A stretch of DNA of 64,000 nt, from the NCBI GenBank assembly GCA_014529385.2, contig CM043952.1, forward strand, positions 60,305,619-60,369,618, in the 5' to 3' direction. Shown here piece after piece: positions 36,085 through 48,008 of this stretch. The notes under the pieces were generated by a model. That model was not told the DNA's origin. It was given only the letters and a program-made list of their open reading frames with translations, and ran no database searches. The translations under genes were made by a program, and so were the position numbers. Every line of letters begins with the position of its first letter. Within the stretch, counting starts at the first letter, position 1. The DNA is from Adiantum capillus-veneris (Eukaryota > Streptophyta > Polypodiopsida > Polypodiales > Pteridaceae).

Positions 36085-36249
36085 TGTGGTGTGTGGGTCT
36101 TGTAGGTGTGTCCGACCACCTAGTGTGGGAGGACACTAGTAGGTTCTTGGCATATGTAACCAACTCTCTTCTCCTTATAAAAGAGACTGCCGACTCATTG
36201 TGAGGCAAGCTAGTTTGGAGTACATCTCTCTCTTCTTGTGCACACCACA
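36085..36249 (+). repeat. 3' LTR of the small element
   Basis: 165 bp, about 98% identical to 34,554-34,718, preceded by the polypurine tract. TATAAAAG at 36,176-36,183. Confidence 0.9.
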
Positions 36250-38600
36250 CTATTTTTGCTTAATTGGTAAATATCTTGTAAATATCTAGGAGGCCTTTAA
36301 TAAAGTCTATGCTTAAATGATTACTGCAACCCTTCAATTTTACCTATTTTACACAATTCACAGTGTAAACTTCCAGGGGTCATAACTATGCCAGTTTTTA
36401 TCGGAATTCAATTCTGAAAAATTCTAGCCCGGGGTTTGTTGTGCTTAAGATTCCAAAAATACCAATATTTGCCATGGTCGGACAATTCTACATTGCTTTT
36501 TCAATAATCATATCAGTTTGATTAAGCTTTTATACAACCTTTAAGGTTTCGGAAACTGGAAACCTTACACTTTGAGGGAGAATAAACTTTTTATTAATTT
36601 AAAATAAAAGTAAATTTTTCCTTCAAGAGATTCAATACTTAGGTCACATTATCTCTCAAGATGGTATCCGTATGGATCCATCAAAGTTAGAGGTAATAAA
36701 AGGATGGCCTAAACCAAGGAATCTGCATGAGCTATAAAGCTTTATTGGTATGTGTGCATACTGTAGATGCTTCATAGGAAAATTATCACAAATAGCAGGA
36801 CCATTACATGACTCAACAAAGAATAATTTTAAAGTATTCATGGAATGAAAAATAGAAAAATGATTTTGAGAAGGATTTTGAGAAGCTCAAAGAGAAGCTT
36901 AACTCTCAACCAATACTTACTGTCTACCAAATCTCTCAAAACCATTTGAGGTCCAATGTGATGATTGTGGAGATTGCCTTGGAGCAGTTTTGCTTCAAGA
37001 AGGGCATGCCATAGCATACGAGAGTCAAAGACTCAATTCCAATGAGGAGTGTTGGGCATATATAAAAAGGAGCTACTAGCTGTTCTACATGCCCTTGACA
37101 CATGGAAGCATTAGCTTTTGACGACTCCATTCATCCTACGAACGGATCACCAAAGTTTAAAGTAATGCATGATGCAAACCAAGCTTTCCGACAAACAAAT
37201 GAGGCGGGTAGATTTTCTTTTGCAATGTAATTCTCATATTGCTCATATTGCTAGCAAGCACAATCAAGTGGCCCATGCACTATCACGACCACCAAAATTA
37301 AATGCAGTGTCTATAGCAACTCACAATGAACTATCTTCTATGATCAATGAGTATTCTATTGACCCTGATTTCAAGGATATAATGTCAACCATTGCCTTTG
37401 AGAAGAAATAAGAACCGTTCACCTTGCAGGATGGTTATCTTCTCCATGGCAATAGGCTATGTGTTACTAACTCCCTTCATGAGAAAGTAATGTATGAATC
37501 CCATGCTCCTCCCTATGCGGGGCATAGAGGGATTCAACCTACTCTTTGAGGAGTAGAAACGTATTTCTATTGGCCTACCATGAAAGTAGGCATACAAGAG
37601 TATTTTTCAAAGTGCATGGTATGCCAAAAGACCAAGTATGATAGAGGGAAGCAACCTGGATTACTCCAGCCATTGCCAATTCCTAATTCACCATGGGAGA
37701 GTATATCCATGGATTTTATCTTTGGATTACCCATGTCTATCCATGGGAGTACAGGAATATGGACAATAATCAACAAATTTAGTAAACAAGCACATTTCAT
37801 ACCTATCAAAAAGACTATTAAGGCACATCAAATGGCCACCCTCTTCATATCCTGATTTTCAAACACCATGGTTTGCCAACATCTTTCTCTTTGAGATAGC
37901 TAACCTTACAATTCTAGGTCCACTCAAGACCTATGTCATGAAAGTAGATCAACACTCACAATGGGAGAAGTACCTACCCCGTGTAGGGTATGCGTACAAT
38001 AACACTGTCTATACAACTACATGAATGGCACCTTTCAAGATCATTGAGGGAAGACCTAAAATTTCGTTGCTACTTAAAGTACATGGGAAGATCTTTGCTG
38101 CTGCCGATGAGTATAGCCAAGCCCTACAAGAAACTTTCCAAAAGATTAAGGAGGCTATATCCATCTCTCAACAAAGAAAAAAAGCTACTGCTAACAAGCA
38201 CAGAAGCGACTTAACTTTCAAGGAAAATGAATGGGTCCTACTCAAGTTTCCCAAGGCTCAATTGAGGCAAACAACAGGCAAAAATCCTATGAGCCACCAA
38301 AAGTATTATGGTAAGCTAACAAAAAGATACGATGGTCCTTGTCATAATAACTAATATCTAGATCTCCTAAATGATTTTCTCATGTTAAACTGATCATTTA
38401 ATATGGGGAAGTGCCAGGGGAGAGAAAGCTAGAATATTGGTAAGGCTGGGAGATGAGGCCACAATAGGGATCCAAAGGAGGGAGAATAGGGATCCAAAGG
38501 GGGGCCATCTGCAAAAGAGCTATGTACATGAAATGTGCTCCAAAGACCCTAGGGTGCAGCACATTAAGACTTCCAAAATGCTAAGGTTCCAAATTCAAAG

Positions 38601-40415
38601 TGTAAGTCCAAAGGGTTAAAGCTTAGGATAAATTGGATGGTTTGTGTACTCTCCAAAGTCAACACACATCCCTACACATGAGGGGGCGAGCACTAAAGGT
38701 AGGGGGATGAGAGAGAAAGACTAAAAAACTTACACACACACACACACACACAAGCTCCCATTTGAACACAAAGGGCATAAAGGACACATGTCAGATGCCT
38801 AAACTAGTTGCCCCCAAAGTGTGCTCAATTCCTATTGGATGACCCATTAGGAAAATTTTGAACTCATTTTTGGGCCTTTTAAGAGTGCCACATCATCAAA
38901 GTTGTACAAAAGAAAGCAACCCGGTAGACCCCTCTAAATATTGCTTAGAACCCCATGATATGACCTATCATTGGAAAGTTCTCGAAAAATGGATTCTAAA
39001 GAGATAAGGTCCGAAAAGTTTGGATGACTTCTATGAAAGTTATGCCATTTTTTTCGATCAGCCAAGTTTTGTTACCATTACGGTAATCTAAAATCACCTT
39101 TTTCTAGATCTACATGAAGGCAATGTCCGATACATGCATGCTATATATCACTAGATAGCATTTGAAGAGTAGATTCTAAATATCCAACCTCCGACAATTT
39201 TGGATCTTATTTGCAAAAAAATTACCGATTCCCACTTTATGAAAGCTATGCCACATCAACAATTCTTACAAGGCCCATTTTTTAGTCCAAACTTTTCCTA
39301 ATGCTTGAAGTGGACCAATGAGAATTAGGCTAGAGTAAATTTATTCTAATTAATTTTAAAACACTTAATAAAAAGAACCAATGAAATTAAGTCTCCTGGA
39401 TGATTATTGGACAACCCGTGAAGGGGTCCAATAGAAATTGAGTAGCTCAATGAGCTACTTAATTCCTATTGGCCAGAGTGGGGAAAGGTCCAATGGGGAT
39501 TTAATTCATTTAAATCAATTAAGTTTCATTGATAAAGCTCTCTCAAAAAGGGAAAGAGGGACACATGTCAGAAGGCTCTTCAATTTACCCCTATTTTCCT
39601 ATTGGCTAAACTTGGCAAGTCCAATGGGGAGCCTGCAAGAGGAAATAGCAAGAGGGGTCGACCAAGAGAGAGAAATGCTGATTTTGCAAGGCATTATCAC
39701 ACATACACTGTCACACAATCTATGTGAGAAGCAAGAAAAAGACTATCTCTTCCCAAGCTTTACTGGAGAGCTCATCACCTACTCCAAGCGTGTGAGATAG
39801 AAGCCTACATCGACACACTCTTGGCATGTGGATGTAAATCCAACCAAGAGCCAAGCTCCAATGCATGCTCATCTCCTCTACCAAGCTAATTACTAAGCTA
39901 AGCTATGCTAATATGAGTGATTATGTGAGGAGATGTACATCTTTCTTGTAAGACTACTCCTTCTTCCTCTCAATCTACTCTCATACCCTACTAGCTCTCA
40001 CCATCTTCAAAGGTGTGTGAGGTCTTGGGTCTGAGACCGGGGATAATTGATGTTGTGTTTGCTAAGTGTTTTGCTTAGTGCATGAAGCTTTCATCTTCAT
40101 TGCACTAGCTAGTCTTGAAGGAACACAAAGAATTGTATTGTACAATGTCTCTCTTGATGGGAGAAACCATAATACAAAGCCTTTTGGAGGGGGGACAGGC
40201 TCCATGTAAATTCGGTCCTCAACTGTTGTCAATAGCTTAATTTCTCTCTCTTTTGAAAGTATTTTTCATGATATCTAACTAGGTGTTATGCTTTTTGTTG
40301 CTCTCTCCACCCAACCACTTTTGTAATTCTCATTAGGAATCTATTCTAATGAAATGCCCACTATGTTCATGCTAATTTCCGCTACACACAAGTTTTTAGG
40401 CCATTAAATGTTACA
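38601..40415. repeat. Long diverged direct repeat, copy A
   Basis: Starts TGTAAGTCCAAAGG and ends near AAATGTTACA. Shares ordered blocks with 40,640-41,709: GAGGGGGCGA...AAAGRTAGGGG, a (CA)n tract, AGAGGGGTCGACCAA, AAATCCAACCAAGAG, GGAGGGGGGA.GG. Contains extra sequence (about 38.9-39.45 kb) absent from copy B. TG/CA ends suggest LTR ancestry, perhaps of the adjacent gypsy relic, but no target duplication was found. Confidence 0.6.
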
Positions 40416-40639
40416 GTCCTTTTCAAATCCTAAAACCAATCAATGAGAGGGCCTATCAACTAAATTTTCCCAATCATCGGCTAACCTACACTGATTTTTG
40501 TGTGAGTCTACTTAAGCCTTACAAAGGAGAGCCTATGACTAAGGTGCTTGAGGTGCTTGATGACCAAGGTGATTGAGGTGCTTTTCATGCTTAAAGACTA
40601 AGGTGCTTGTCATGCTTGAAGGCCAAGGTGCTTGTGGTG

Positions 40640-41709
40640 TGTAAGTCAACCATTATCCCTACAAAGGAGGGGGCGATCCCTAAAGATAGGGGCATGAGAG
40701 AACACACACACACATACACACACACACACACACTCAAGGGGATCCCCTTCCACAAGATACACATGTCAAGCCCTAGCAAGGTTTCCCTCATAGTGTTTCT
40801 AAAGCCTTTTGGATGGCCTTGAGAGAGGTCCAAAAAGAATTAAGTTTAATTAATTCCTAAAGCCCTCTCTCTCAAAGAGGAAAGGAGGACACTTGTCCAA
40901 ATGCTACATCTATTGCTAGTTAAGACCTTATCTTGTGATTGGCTAGGCTTGGGAAGAGCCAATGAAGTTCAAGCATGAGCTAGGAAGAGGGGTCGACCAA
41001 AGCTAGCAGGGGGCTTGCTTGTGGCATAGACTCTCCCACACACGCTCTCATTGTGTGATGAGCAAGAATTTGATCTCCTTCTCCAAGCTTGAGAAGTAGA
41101 GAGCCTACACCAACGCCTCTTAGGAATGCAAATCCAACCAAGAGTCGTGCTCAATGCTTTCCATCTTCTTCATCTTCATTACTATGCTATTCTATGATAT
41201 ATGATTAATGATATGAGAGGAAACTACTTTTTTCTTGTATGCTACTTCTTCTTCCTCTTCCCTTCCCTTACTTCCTACTAGCTCTCTCCACCTTTGAAAG
41301 TGTTTGAGGTCTTGGGATTGAGGCTGGGGAAAAGCTAATGTTTTTATAAGATAATTACAGGCATAATATTGGTGCATGAAGCTTATCATATCCTGTGCAC
41401 CAACAAGGTCTCAAGGAACACAAAGCATGTATTGTACCAAGTCTCTCTTCATGGGAGAATCTACAATTAAAAAGCCTTCTGGAGGGGGGATGGGATCCAA
41501 GTAAATCTGGTCCTCAAATGTTGTCAATTTCTCTAATTTTATCTTTCTTTTACAAGTATTGTTCATGCCAAGCTAACTAGGTAATATGTTTGCTTTGCTA
41601 TCTCCAATCAAGTACTCTTCTTATGCTCATATGAATTCCCTTAAAGAAATGCTCACTACACTCATCTTAATTCCGCTAGTTTCAATGTTATTAGTCTAAT
41701 TCCCTTACA
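40640..41709. repeat. Long diverged direct repeat, copy B
   Basis: Starts TGTAAGTCAACC and ends TTCCCTTACA, with short inverted termini (TGTAAG/CTTACA). Same order of blocks as copy A, separated from it by 224 bp containing short AAGGTGCTTGAGGTGCTTGA-type repeats. No coding content. Confidence 0.6.
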
Positions 41710-42897
41710 TTTGGCTTGTATAAAATGATGACCATAAGCAATGTAAAGAATGTGATTTTTCAATTCTTCCAAGTAACTTTACTAAGGATGTAATGCATGC
41801 TTAAGGCAATGCAACTTGTCCTTCTCTATTTAAAATTTTTATCATCATCAGTTTTATTGAAAGCCATATTTGACATGCCCTTTCCATCAATACCTTTACT
41901 AAAACCTTTGTAAGATGGTGCAATTCGACTTATGAGGGTTCTACCAAGTCTTGCTCTCAATACACCATGACACTAGAAATAGAGTGTGCAATTAAGTTAG
42001 CTTTGATCATCTAGATATGAGTATGCTATTGGCCACTCAAATAGGAAGGATTGTGAGGCCAAATGGGAAAAATCCTTTTGGAATATGGATGTAGGTTTGG
42101 TGTTTATAAATAGTGGTGCTATGAGGCGATTTATTTTCTCACATGATTTGAGATTTACTTTTCAAGGTTCACACATGTGAAGAGTGAGTTACCATACGTT
42201 TTACCATCACGACAAAGCATAGTATAATATCCAAAAAAAAGTGTAGTTTATGTTGTTTTGCAATCAGTTCTAGACACGAGATTGTGTGCAATAGTTACTC
42301 CTTGCATGGATCTTATCCTTTATTAGAATAACACCAATTTTTATGGGACTTACTCCACATATGGCAGGTAATTGTACCTAGACATAGGGTGATAAACTTT
42401 CTAGTTGTGTCATAAGCAAGTTAAAGTGATAGTTATTTAGATGATTGATCAACTCTAGTATGATGTCACTTACAGATACAAATTGACTTTCCTTTTATGT
42501 TGGAATTGAGGGTAAACTTTCAATTTCTTGAAAGGAACTGCTTAAAGATGGATGGCAATAAGTTTTTCTCAAATAAAGCTCCTCGGAAGGGGGTAGGGGC
42601 TTAGGTTAACTTGAGATCCTTTATGGCCAAAGGGAAAGCATATCTAGGGATTCTAGTTGCAACTATGATTGTAATTATATAATTTTTTGGTTGCGAAGCC
42701 TAAACTATGATCATATGATTATATTTAGGGCATATGATTTAGTTACATAAGAGAGTTGGTGCAGTGGAGCTTCAGTGTGCTTTTCCTAGTCGCTTATAGA
42801 GTCTCTAGAAGTTCTTGTTTGTGCCCTACGTCTTGCATAGAATTCTTTTTCTTTGTTTTTGCATACAAGGTAAATTTTGGTAGACTTAAATGATGAT
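41710..42897. other. No gene recognised
   Basis: AT-rich, with short frames only and no motif. Ends at the GGATA target duplication of the next element. Confidence 0.5.
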
Positions 42898-42902
42898 GGA
42901 TA

Positions 42903-43123
42903 TGTTGGAATTAGGGTTGCAGGAAAACACACATGTCTTGGAGAAGACGAAGGAAGCTCAAGGCACACAAAAGAGAGTGTATTACTTAGTGTGCAATGGA
43001 AAGATAAGTTAGCCCTATAGTGATGGGTGTATATACAATGAAAAATACCTCCTAGTGAGGGAAAAAATGCCCAGTGGTCCTAAGTGTGTTCACACACATC
43101 ACTACCACATGTATATGGTAAAA
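42903..43123 (-). repeat. 3' LTR of the minus-strand copia element
   Basis: About 221 bp starting TGTTGGAATTAGGG on +. On the minus strand it is preceded by a purine-rich tract (ATGGGGGATT), the expected polypurine tract position. Confidence 0.85.
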
Positions 43124-46100
43124 AATCCCCCATGGAGTGGTGCGGTGAATGAGAGCTGGCACATAGAGTAAACGGAAGTGCCATGCCTTGAGGACATGAT
43201 CAGTTCACAAAGGAGAGTAAGCCCAAATCTTTGTGGAAAGCTTCAAGATTCTCACGAGACAATGCCTTTGTGAAAAGATATGAAAGGTTGTCCTGTGTTG
43301 GTACATAATCCAAGTTTATCTCTCCTACAGCCTAGCCTCTCCCTGACATAGTGGTAATGCACCTCAATGTGCTTTGTGCGAGCAAGAAAAGTTGGGTTCC
43401 TTGCAACTGCCAATGCACTCTGGCTGTCAATGAAGATAGTGTTGGTAGTGTCCTATCCAACACCCAAATCAACCATAAGGCGTCTAAGCCATACACACTC
43501 AACCGTAGCTATGAAGACTGCCTTGTACTCATCCTCACAACTATAAGTGTCCACAATAGGTTGCTTCTTACTCAACCATGATATGCATGAGCTACCAAGC
43601 ATGAAACAAAAACCACTTGTAGACACTCATGTGTCAAAACAACCATCCCAATATCGGTCCAAAAAAGCATGCAAATCAAGCGTCAATGATCCCCCTTGGG
43701 ATAAAATAAGACAAGATGTAAAGTGCCACTCGAGTAGTGAAAGATCCTCTTGACACCCTGCCAAGTTTTAGACCCTGGGCTATGCATGAATTTGCTGACC
43801 TGTGAGACTACAAACTAAATATCTAGCCTCATGTTGCATACATAATGAGGCATCCAACAACAGTTTGGTAAAGAGTGACATCTACAGCATCACCAGCATC
43901 ATGAAGACTCAACTTTAAACCTATGTCCATGGGAGTGGCAGTAGGTTTGAAATCCTCAAGTCCAAACTTATGTAGCAATGTCTGTATGTAACTTTTCTAA
44001 CACAAGCCAATACCACCATCACACTGCTTAACATGTATACCCAAGTAATGATGCAATAGCCCCAAATATTTTATCTTGAAAGTAGCAATCACGTTAACTA
44101 TAAAATTCAGTAATATGTCTCTCATTTGGTCCAGTAATCAGCAAATCATCCATGTAGAGAACCACAATGAGAAGTACATCACCCTCATGCTTTACATACA
44201 ATGTGCTTTTTGTTGGAGTGTTACAAAATCCTCGTTTGACCAAATGAGTGTCAGCCTTCTCATACCAAGCACGAGGAGATTGCTTCAAACCATACAAATC
44301 TTTGTTACATTTGCACACGTTATCCTCTTTTCCTTTCTTGACAAAACTGCGAGGTTGCACTACATAAACTCCTCAAATATGTCACAATTCAATAAATCAA
44401 TAACAATGTCTGATTGATGTACATACCAACCAAAATGAGCTACCAATGCACATAGAAAATGTTCAATAGTCATACGACAGTGGGAGAAAAAGTCTCTTCC
44501 TGATCTATGCCTTTTTGTTGTGCATAACCCTTTGCAACAAGTTGAGCCTTATAGTGATCAATCTCACAATCCGGCTTGTGTTTCAACTTGTAAACCCACT
44601 TTATACCAATGGCCTTTTTTCCAAGAGGCAAATTACATAAAGTCCATGTGTCATTTTCTAGAAGTGCATCATATTTTGATTGCATGGCAGCCATCCAATT
44701 TTTTGGAAGATAGAGGTTCATCCACATCATGTAAGCTAGAAACAGCTAAATCATAAAAATCGGATGCATAAGATGCATGGTGAGAGCCTAAACAAGTGAA
44801 ACTAGATAAAGGTGCATCCAATTTACTATCACGCAATGTATGCACCATCCATTTTGGCATACCTCTAGCCTGCTCATTTTTAGCCCTTTCCTCATCAAGT
44901 ACATCATGTAGAGTTGCATCAGTAATAGGCTGATGTGTAACATTTTCAAAAACCCCCATAGGTTGTACATTTGCCTCATTGAAATTTACATTCCAACTTC
45001 CACCATTAAAAAGAGGCAACAAAGTGTCATAAATGTCCCGTGAGCTTACATTATTGTCTCTAGTACATGACAGCAAGGGCTACACAGAGTCTTCCACAAA
45101 CACAACATCTCGTGAAACCAGAATACTCTTTGTTTTTGGATTATACAATCTGTAACCTTTTCTTTCAGCGCTATAACCAACAAAAGTACATTTGACAGCC
45201 TTATCATCCAATTTTTTGCAATGTGTTAGTGGCCCCAAAGCATATGCCAAATAGCCAAAAACATGCATGTGCTCAATAGAAGGCTTTCTATCATACCATG
45301 CTTCATATGGAGTCATAGATTGCAAAGCTTCTGTAGGACACCTGTTAAGTACATAAGTGGCACACATGATGGCCTCAAGCCAAAATGAATGTGGCAAAGC
45401 TTGCCTTTTGACCATATGTCGTGCCATTTCTGTAAGTGACCTGCTTTTTCTCTTAGCAACACCATTTTTCTAAGGCATATAAGGCACTGTACATTGGTGT
45501 TTTATCCCACAACTATCCATAAATGCATTAAATTCATGAGACATGTACTCCCCCCCTTGATCGGAACGGAGGGTGCCCATAGTACATTTTGAGACATTTT
45601 TAGTCATAGCCATAAATTGTTTGAAGCACATAAAATACTTCGGCCTTTGCTTTAAGTGGAAATACCCATGCATGCATGGAGTAATCATCAATGAAAGTCA
45701 CGAAGTAAAGGTAATTTCCCCAAGGATGGAGTTTGCATGGGCCCACAAACATCATTATGCACAAGCTGCAACCTGCATGTGGCCCTAATTGAACTATCCT
45801 TTGGACACTTAGAATGTTGCATCTTACATAAAATACAACCTTCAAAAACATGTTTGACAAGTGCTTCAAGAAGTGGCAAAGAAGCAACCATATCAAGTTT
45901 CTGCAAACACAGTAAACTGGCAAAATTCACATATTGAAAATGTGCATGCCAAAGTTTTGCATTTGAAATAGCCTTTGAATCCACAAATGCATTTGCAAAA
46001 TTTTTCCCACACTTGTCATACAAAGTGAGCTTATACATCCCCATGGAATAAAATGCCAGATGTAACAATTTCATCACCAAGATTGAGATCATGTACTGTA

Positions 46101-47774
46101 CATTTTTCATCCATAAATTTGACTACAAGACCAAGTCTAGCAAGTGCAGATATACACAAAAGATTCTTCTTGATCCTAGGTACATAAAGTGCATCAACAA
46201 GTGTGAAAGAATTTCCATTTGCAACAGTAAGCACAATCTTTCCAACTCCCTGAACCGGACAAGAGGCATTGTTGGCACAAGTGATTGAATTCCCACGAGG
46301 AAGAGACTCAAGAGAGGTGAACAAATCATGATGTGAGGTAATGTGCTTTGTAGCACCACTATCAAAATACCGCACATGTGAAGCTGCAGCAATTGACATG
46401 CATGCAACATGGATAGCAGGATTATAAGTGCACTCTGCACTAAAAACCCATTTTGCATCAACATCAGCATCACAGTCTCCTTTCACAAAAGACTCAACAA
46501 TAGGCATTTGTTGTGGAACCAACCTCTTTCTTTTTTGCCTCTTTGGCCTTCACCTTAGGACACTGCTTGATCAAGTGTTCATTATCTTTACAATAATGAC
46601 AACGCATCTTCTTTTTGCCCTTATCACCAAAATTTCTAGACACCAGCAGAAGCATTAGGAACATGTGATTTTCCACTCGCAGAAGAACCATGAGAAGTGG
46701 TTGCATTACTGTTACCACCTTTTCTTTGAGAAGTTATAAAGGCATGTTCAAACGCTGTCTAGTCCTTTTTTTTTATAGAAGTCAACCCTAGAAATGTGCA
46801 TAATGCATCAAACTTGCCAACTTCAAGACTTACTCGGGTCATAAGTCTCCAAGTACTAGCAAAAGTCTTGTAAGAATCTGGTAAGGCATCAAGAATAGTC
46901 TACACAAGGAAATTGTTTAAAATGACTTCATCTACAGAAATAAGTTGCTCATTGATATCCTTGACATCAGCAAGGAAAGTGTCCAGATCGTCTTCCTCAT
47001 GCATAATCTTTGACTCCAGCTCTTTACGCACAGCAACGCAATTTTTTCCTCTTTGCGACTTACATAAAGACCAGCCAGAATATCCCAAGCCTATTTTGTA
47101 GATTTTGCTAAACGAATGTGAGGAGTAATAGTATGTTTCACAGACAACGCAATCAATGCATAAGCCTGTGCATCATTTACATTCCAATGAGCTTGTCTAC
47201 TATAGGCAAAATAACTCTAACAGCAGCACTCCTTGCAGCAAGACCTGCAACATCCTCAACATTGCCTACATCCTCAGAACACGAACGTACATCAATGCCC
47301 TGCACAATATTCCAGACGCCCTTTGACACAAGAACATGTTGCATCATGTAATTCCACATAGAGTAATTGTCCCCATCCAATCTGTCCTCAGCAGCAAACA
47401 CCTTGAACACATCTATGTTATTGGCAACCATGGTGGATGCCTGTAACTAATGTGAAAACTGTCCAAAAAGAGGAAAAACAAAGCAGCCAAACCGTAGAAG
47501 ACTATAAGAGACCTGTTATGCAAAAAATGGCACTGACAAAAATTTTGCACAAAATGACAAAATAGCCTGCACAGTACTGCCTATAGTGGAAACGGAGATC
47601 GAAATGAGCCCGAATCAGAAATCTGAGCAGATTGAGCTCTTTGAGCCCACCAAAAATATTTTCCAACATGCGAACACTCTCCAAAGCTCACTGAAATCAA
47701 AGAAAGTGAGGAGGCATGTGTGTTGGAGCTGCTGGCGACAAGCCCAGGAGGATGCAAAGTGTTCTGATACTAAT

Positions 47775-48003
47775 TGCTAGAATTAGGGTTGCAGGAAAAC
47801 ACGCACATCTTGAAGAAGATGAAGGAAGCTCAAGGCACACATTAGAAAGTGTATTACTTAGTGTGCAATGGAAAGATTAGTTAGCCCTAGAGTGGTGGGC
47901 ATATATACAATGCACGGGGGAAAAAACCTCCTAGTGAGGGAAAACATGCCCCTGTGGTCCTAAGTGTGTTCACACACATCACTACCACATGTGTATGGTA
48001 ACA
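47775..48003 (-). repeat. 5' LTR of the minus-strand copia element
   Basis: 229 bp, TGCTAGAATTAGGG...GTATGGTAACA on +. On the minus strand a TATA-like TGTATATATGCCC lies mid-LTR and a degenerate initiator-tRNA-Met type primer site (TAGTATCAGAAC) follows the LTR within a few bases. Confidence 0.85.
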
Positions 48004-48008
48004 GGATA

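Larger units (their letters stand above)
34554..36249 (+). mobile_element. Young non-autonomous LTR element (TRIM/small LARD) with captured gene fragment
   Basis: Two 165-bp LTRs (34,554-34,718 and 36,085-36,249) bound 1,366 bp. Ends are TGTGGTG...CACCACA. The flanking duplication is CTAT (34,550-34,553 and 36,250-36,253). A perfect polypurine tract (AAGGGGGGAGG) abuts the second LTR, setting + orientation. No gag, protease, RT or integrase is visible, so it would need another element's proteins. The interior includes a stretch resembling plant GMP synthase. LTRs differ at about 3 of 165 positions, so the insertion is young. Structurally the LTRs and PPT look whole. Confidence 0.88.
30585..36569. 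mobile_element. 5,985-bp insertion, TGTAAGGT...ACCTTACA, TSD CTTTG
   Basis: Begins TGTAAGGTCCCTACC and ends GGAAACCTTACA, with the 5-bp duplication CTTTG at 30,580-30,584 and 36,570-36,574 inside a gypsy RT reading frame. Without the nested 34,554-36,249 element it is about 4.3 kb. TG...CA ends, a 5-bp duplication and an 8-bp inverted terminus fit a very long solo LTR. I could not find a second LTR, primer site or polypurine tract. A DNA transposon with a short TIR remains possible. Contents: a GC-moderate left end, a short minus-strand exon-like frame at 31.7-31.86 kb, and an AT-rich ~150-bp tandem array at 32.3-34.0 kb. Confidence 0.75.
30190..38390 (+). mobile_element. Ty3/gypsy retrotransposon relic, split by a 6-kb insertion
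   Basis: Left part (to 30,584): gag C-terminal-like sequence rich in Gly/Gln leading to a zinc-knuckle start (YYKCG), then a reverse-transcriptase FDDIIIYSNSLEEH block. Right part (from 36,575): QYLGHIISQDGI and WPKPRNLHEL (RT thumb), an RNase H-like stretch near 37.2 kb with NQVAHALSRPP, and integrase at 37.58-37.86 kb with CMVCQKTKYDRGKQPGLLQP, LPIPNSPWESISMDFI, GLP. This order (RT, RNase H, integrase) is Ty3/gypsy. Fossil, internally shortened and broken in perhaps ten places; no confident LTRs. It was already present when the 30,585-36,569 insertion occurred. Confidence 0.8.
42903..48003 (-). mobile_element. Ty1/copia retrotransposon on the minus strand, fossil, TSD GGATA
   Basis: Bounded by direct repeats 42,903-43,123 and 47,775-48,003 and by an exact 5-bp duplication GGATA (42,898-42,902 and 48,004-48,008). 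On the minus strand the parts follow copia order. Gag is at 47.43-46.5 kb (EDRLDGDNYSMWNYMM, then a CHYCKDNEHLIKQCP zinc knuckle). Next come a protease-like FDSGATKHIT block near 46.4 kb, integrase at about 46.0-45.1 kb (HNDVCGP, SDQGGEYMSHEF), RT at 44.7-44.1 kb (YKAQLVAKGYAQQKGIDQEE, YMDDLLITGPN), and RNase H with DSQSALAVARNP near 43.4 kb. Broken in roughly ten or more places. LTRs differ at about 10% of positions, so it is clearly older than the copia element at 52.9 kb. Confidence 0.92.
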
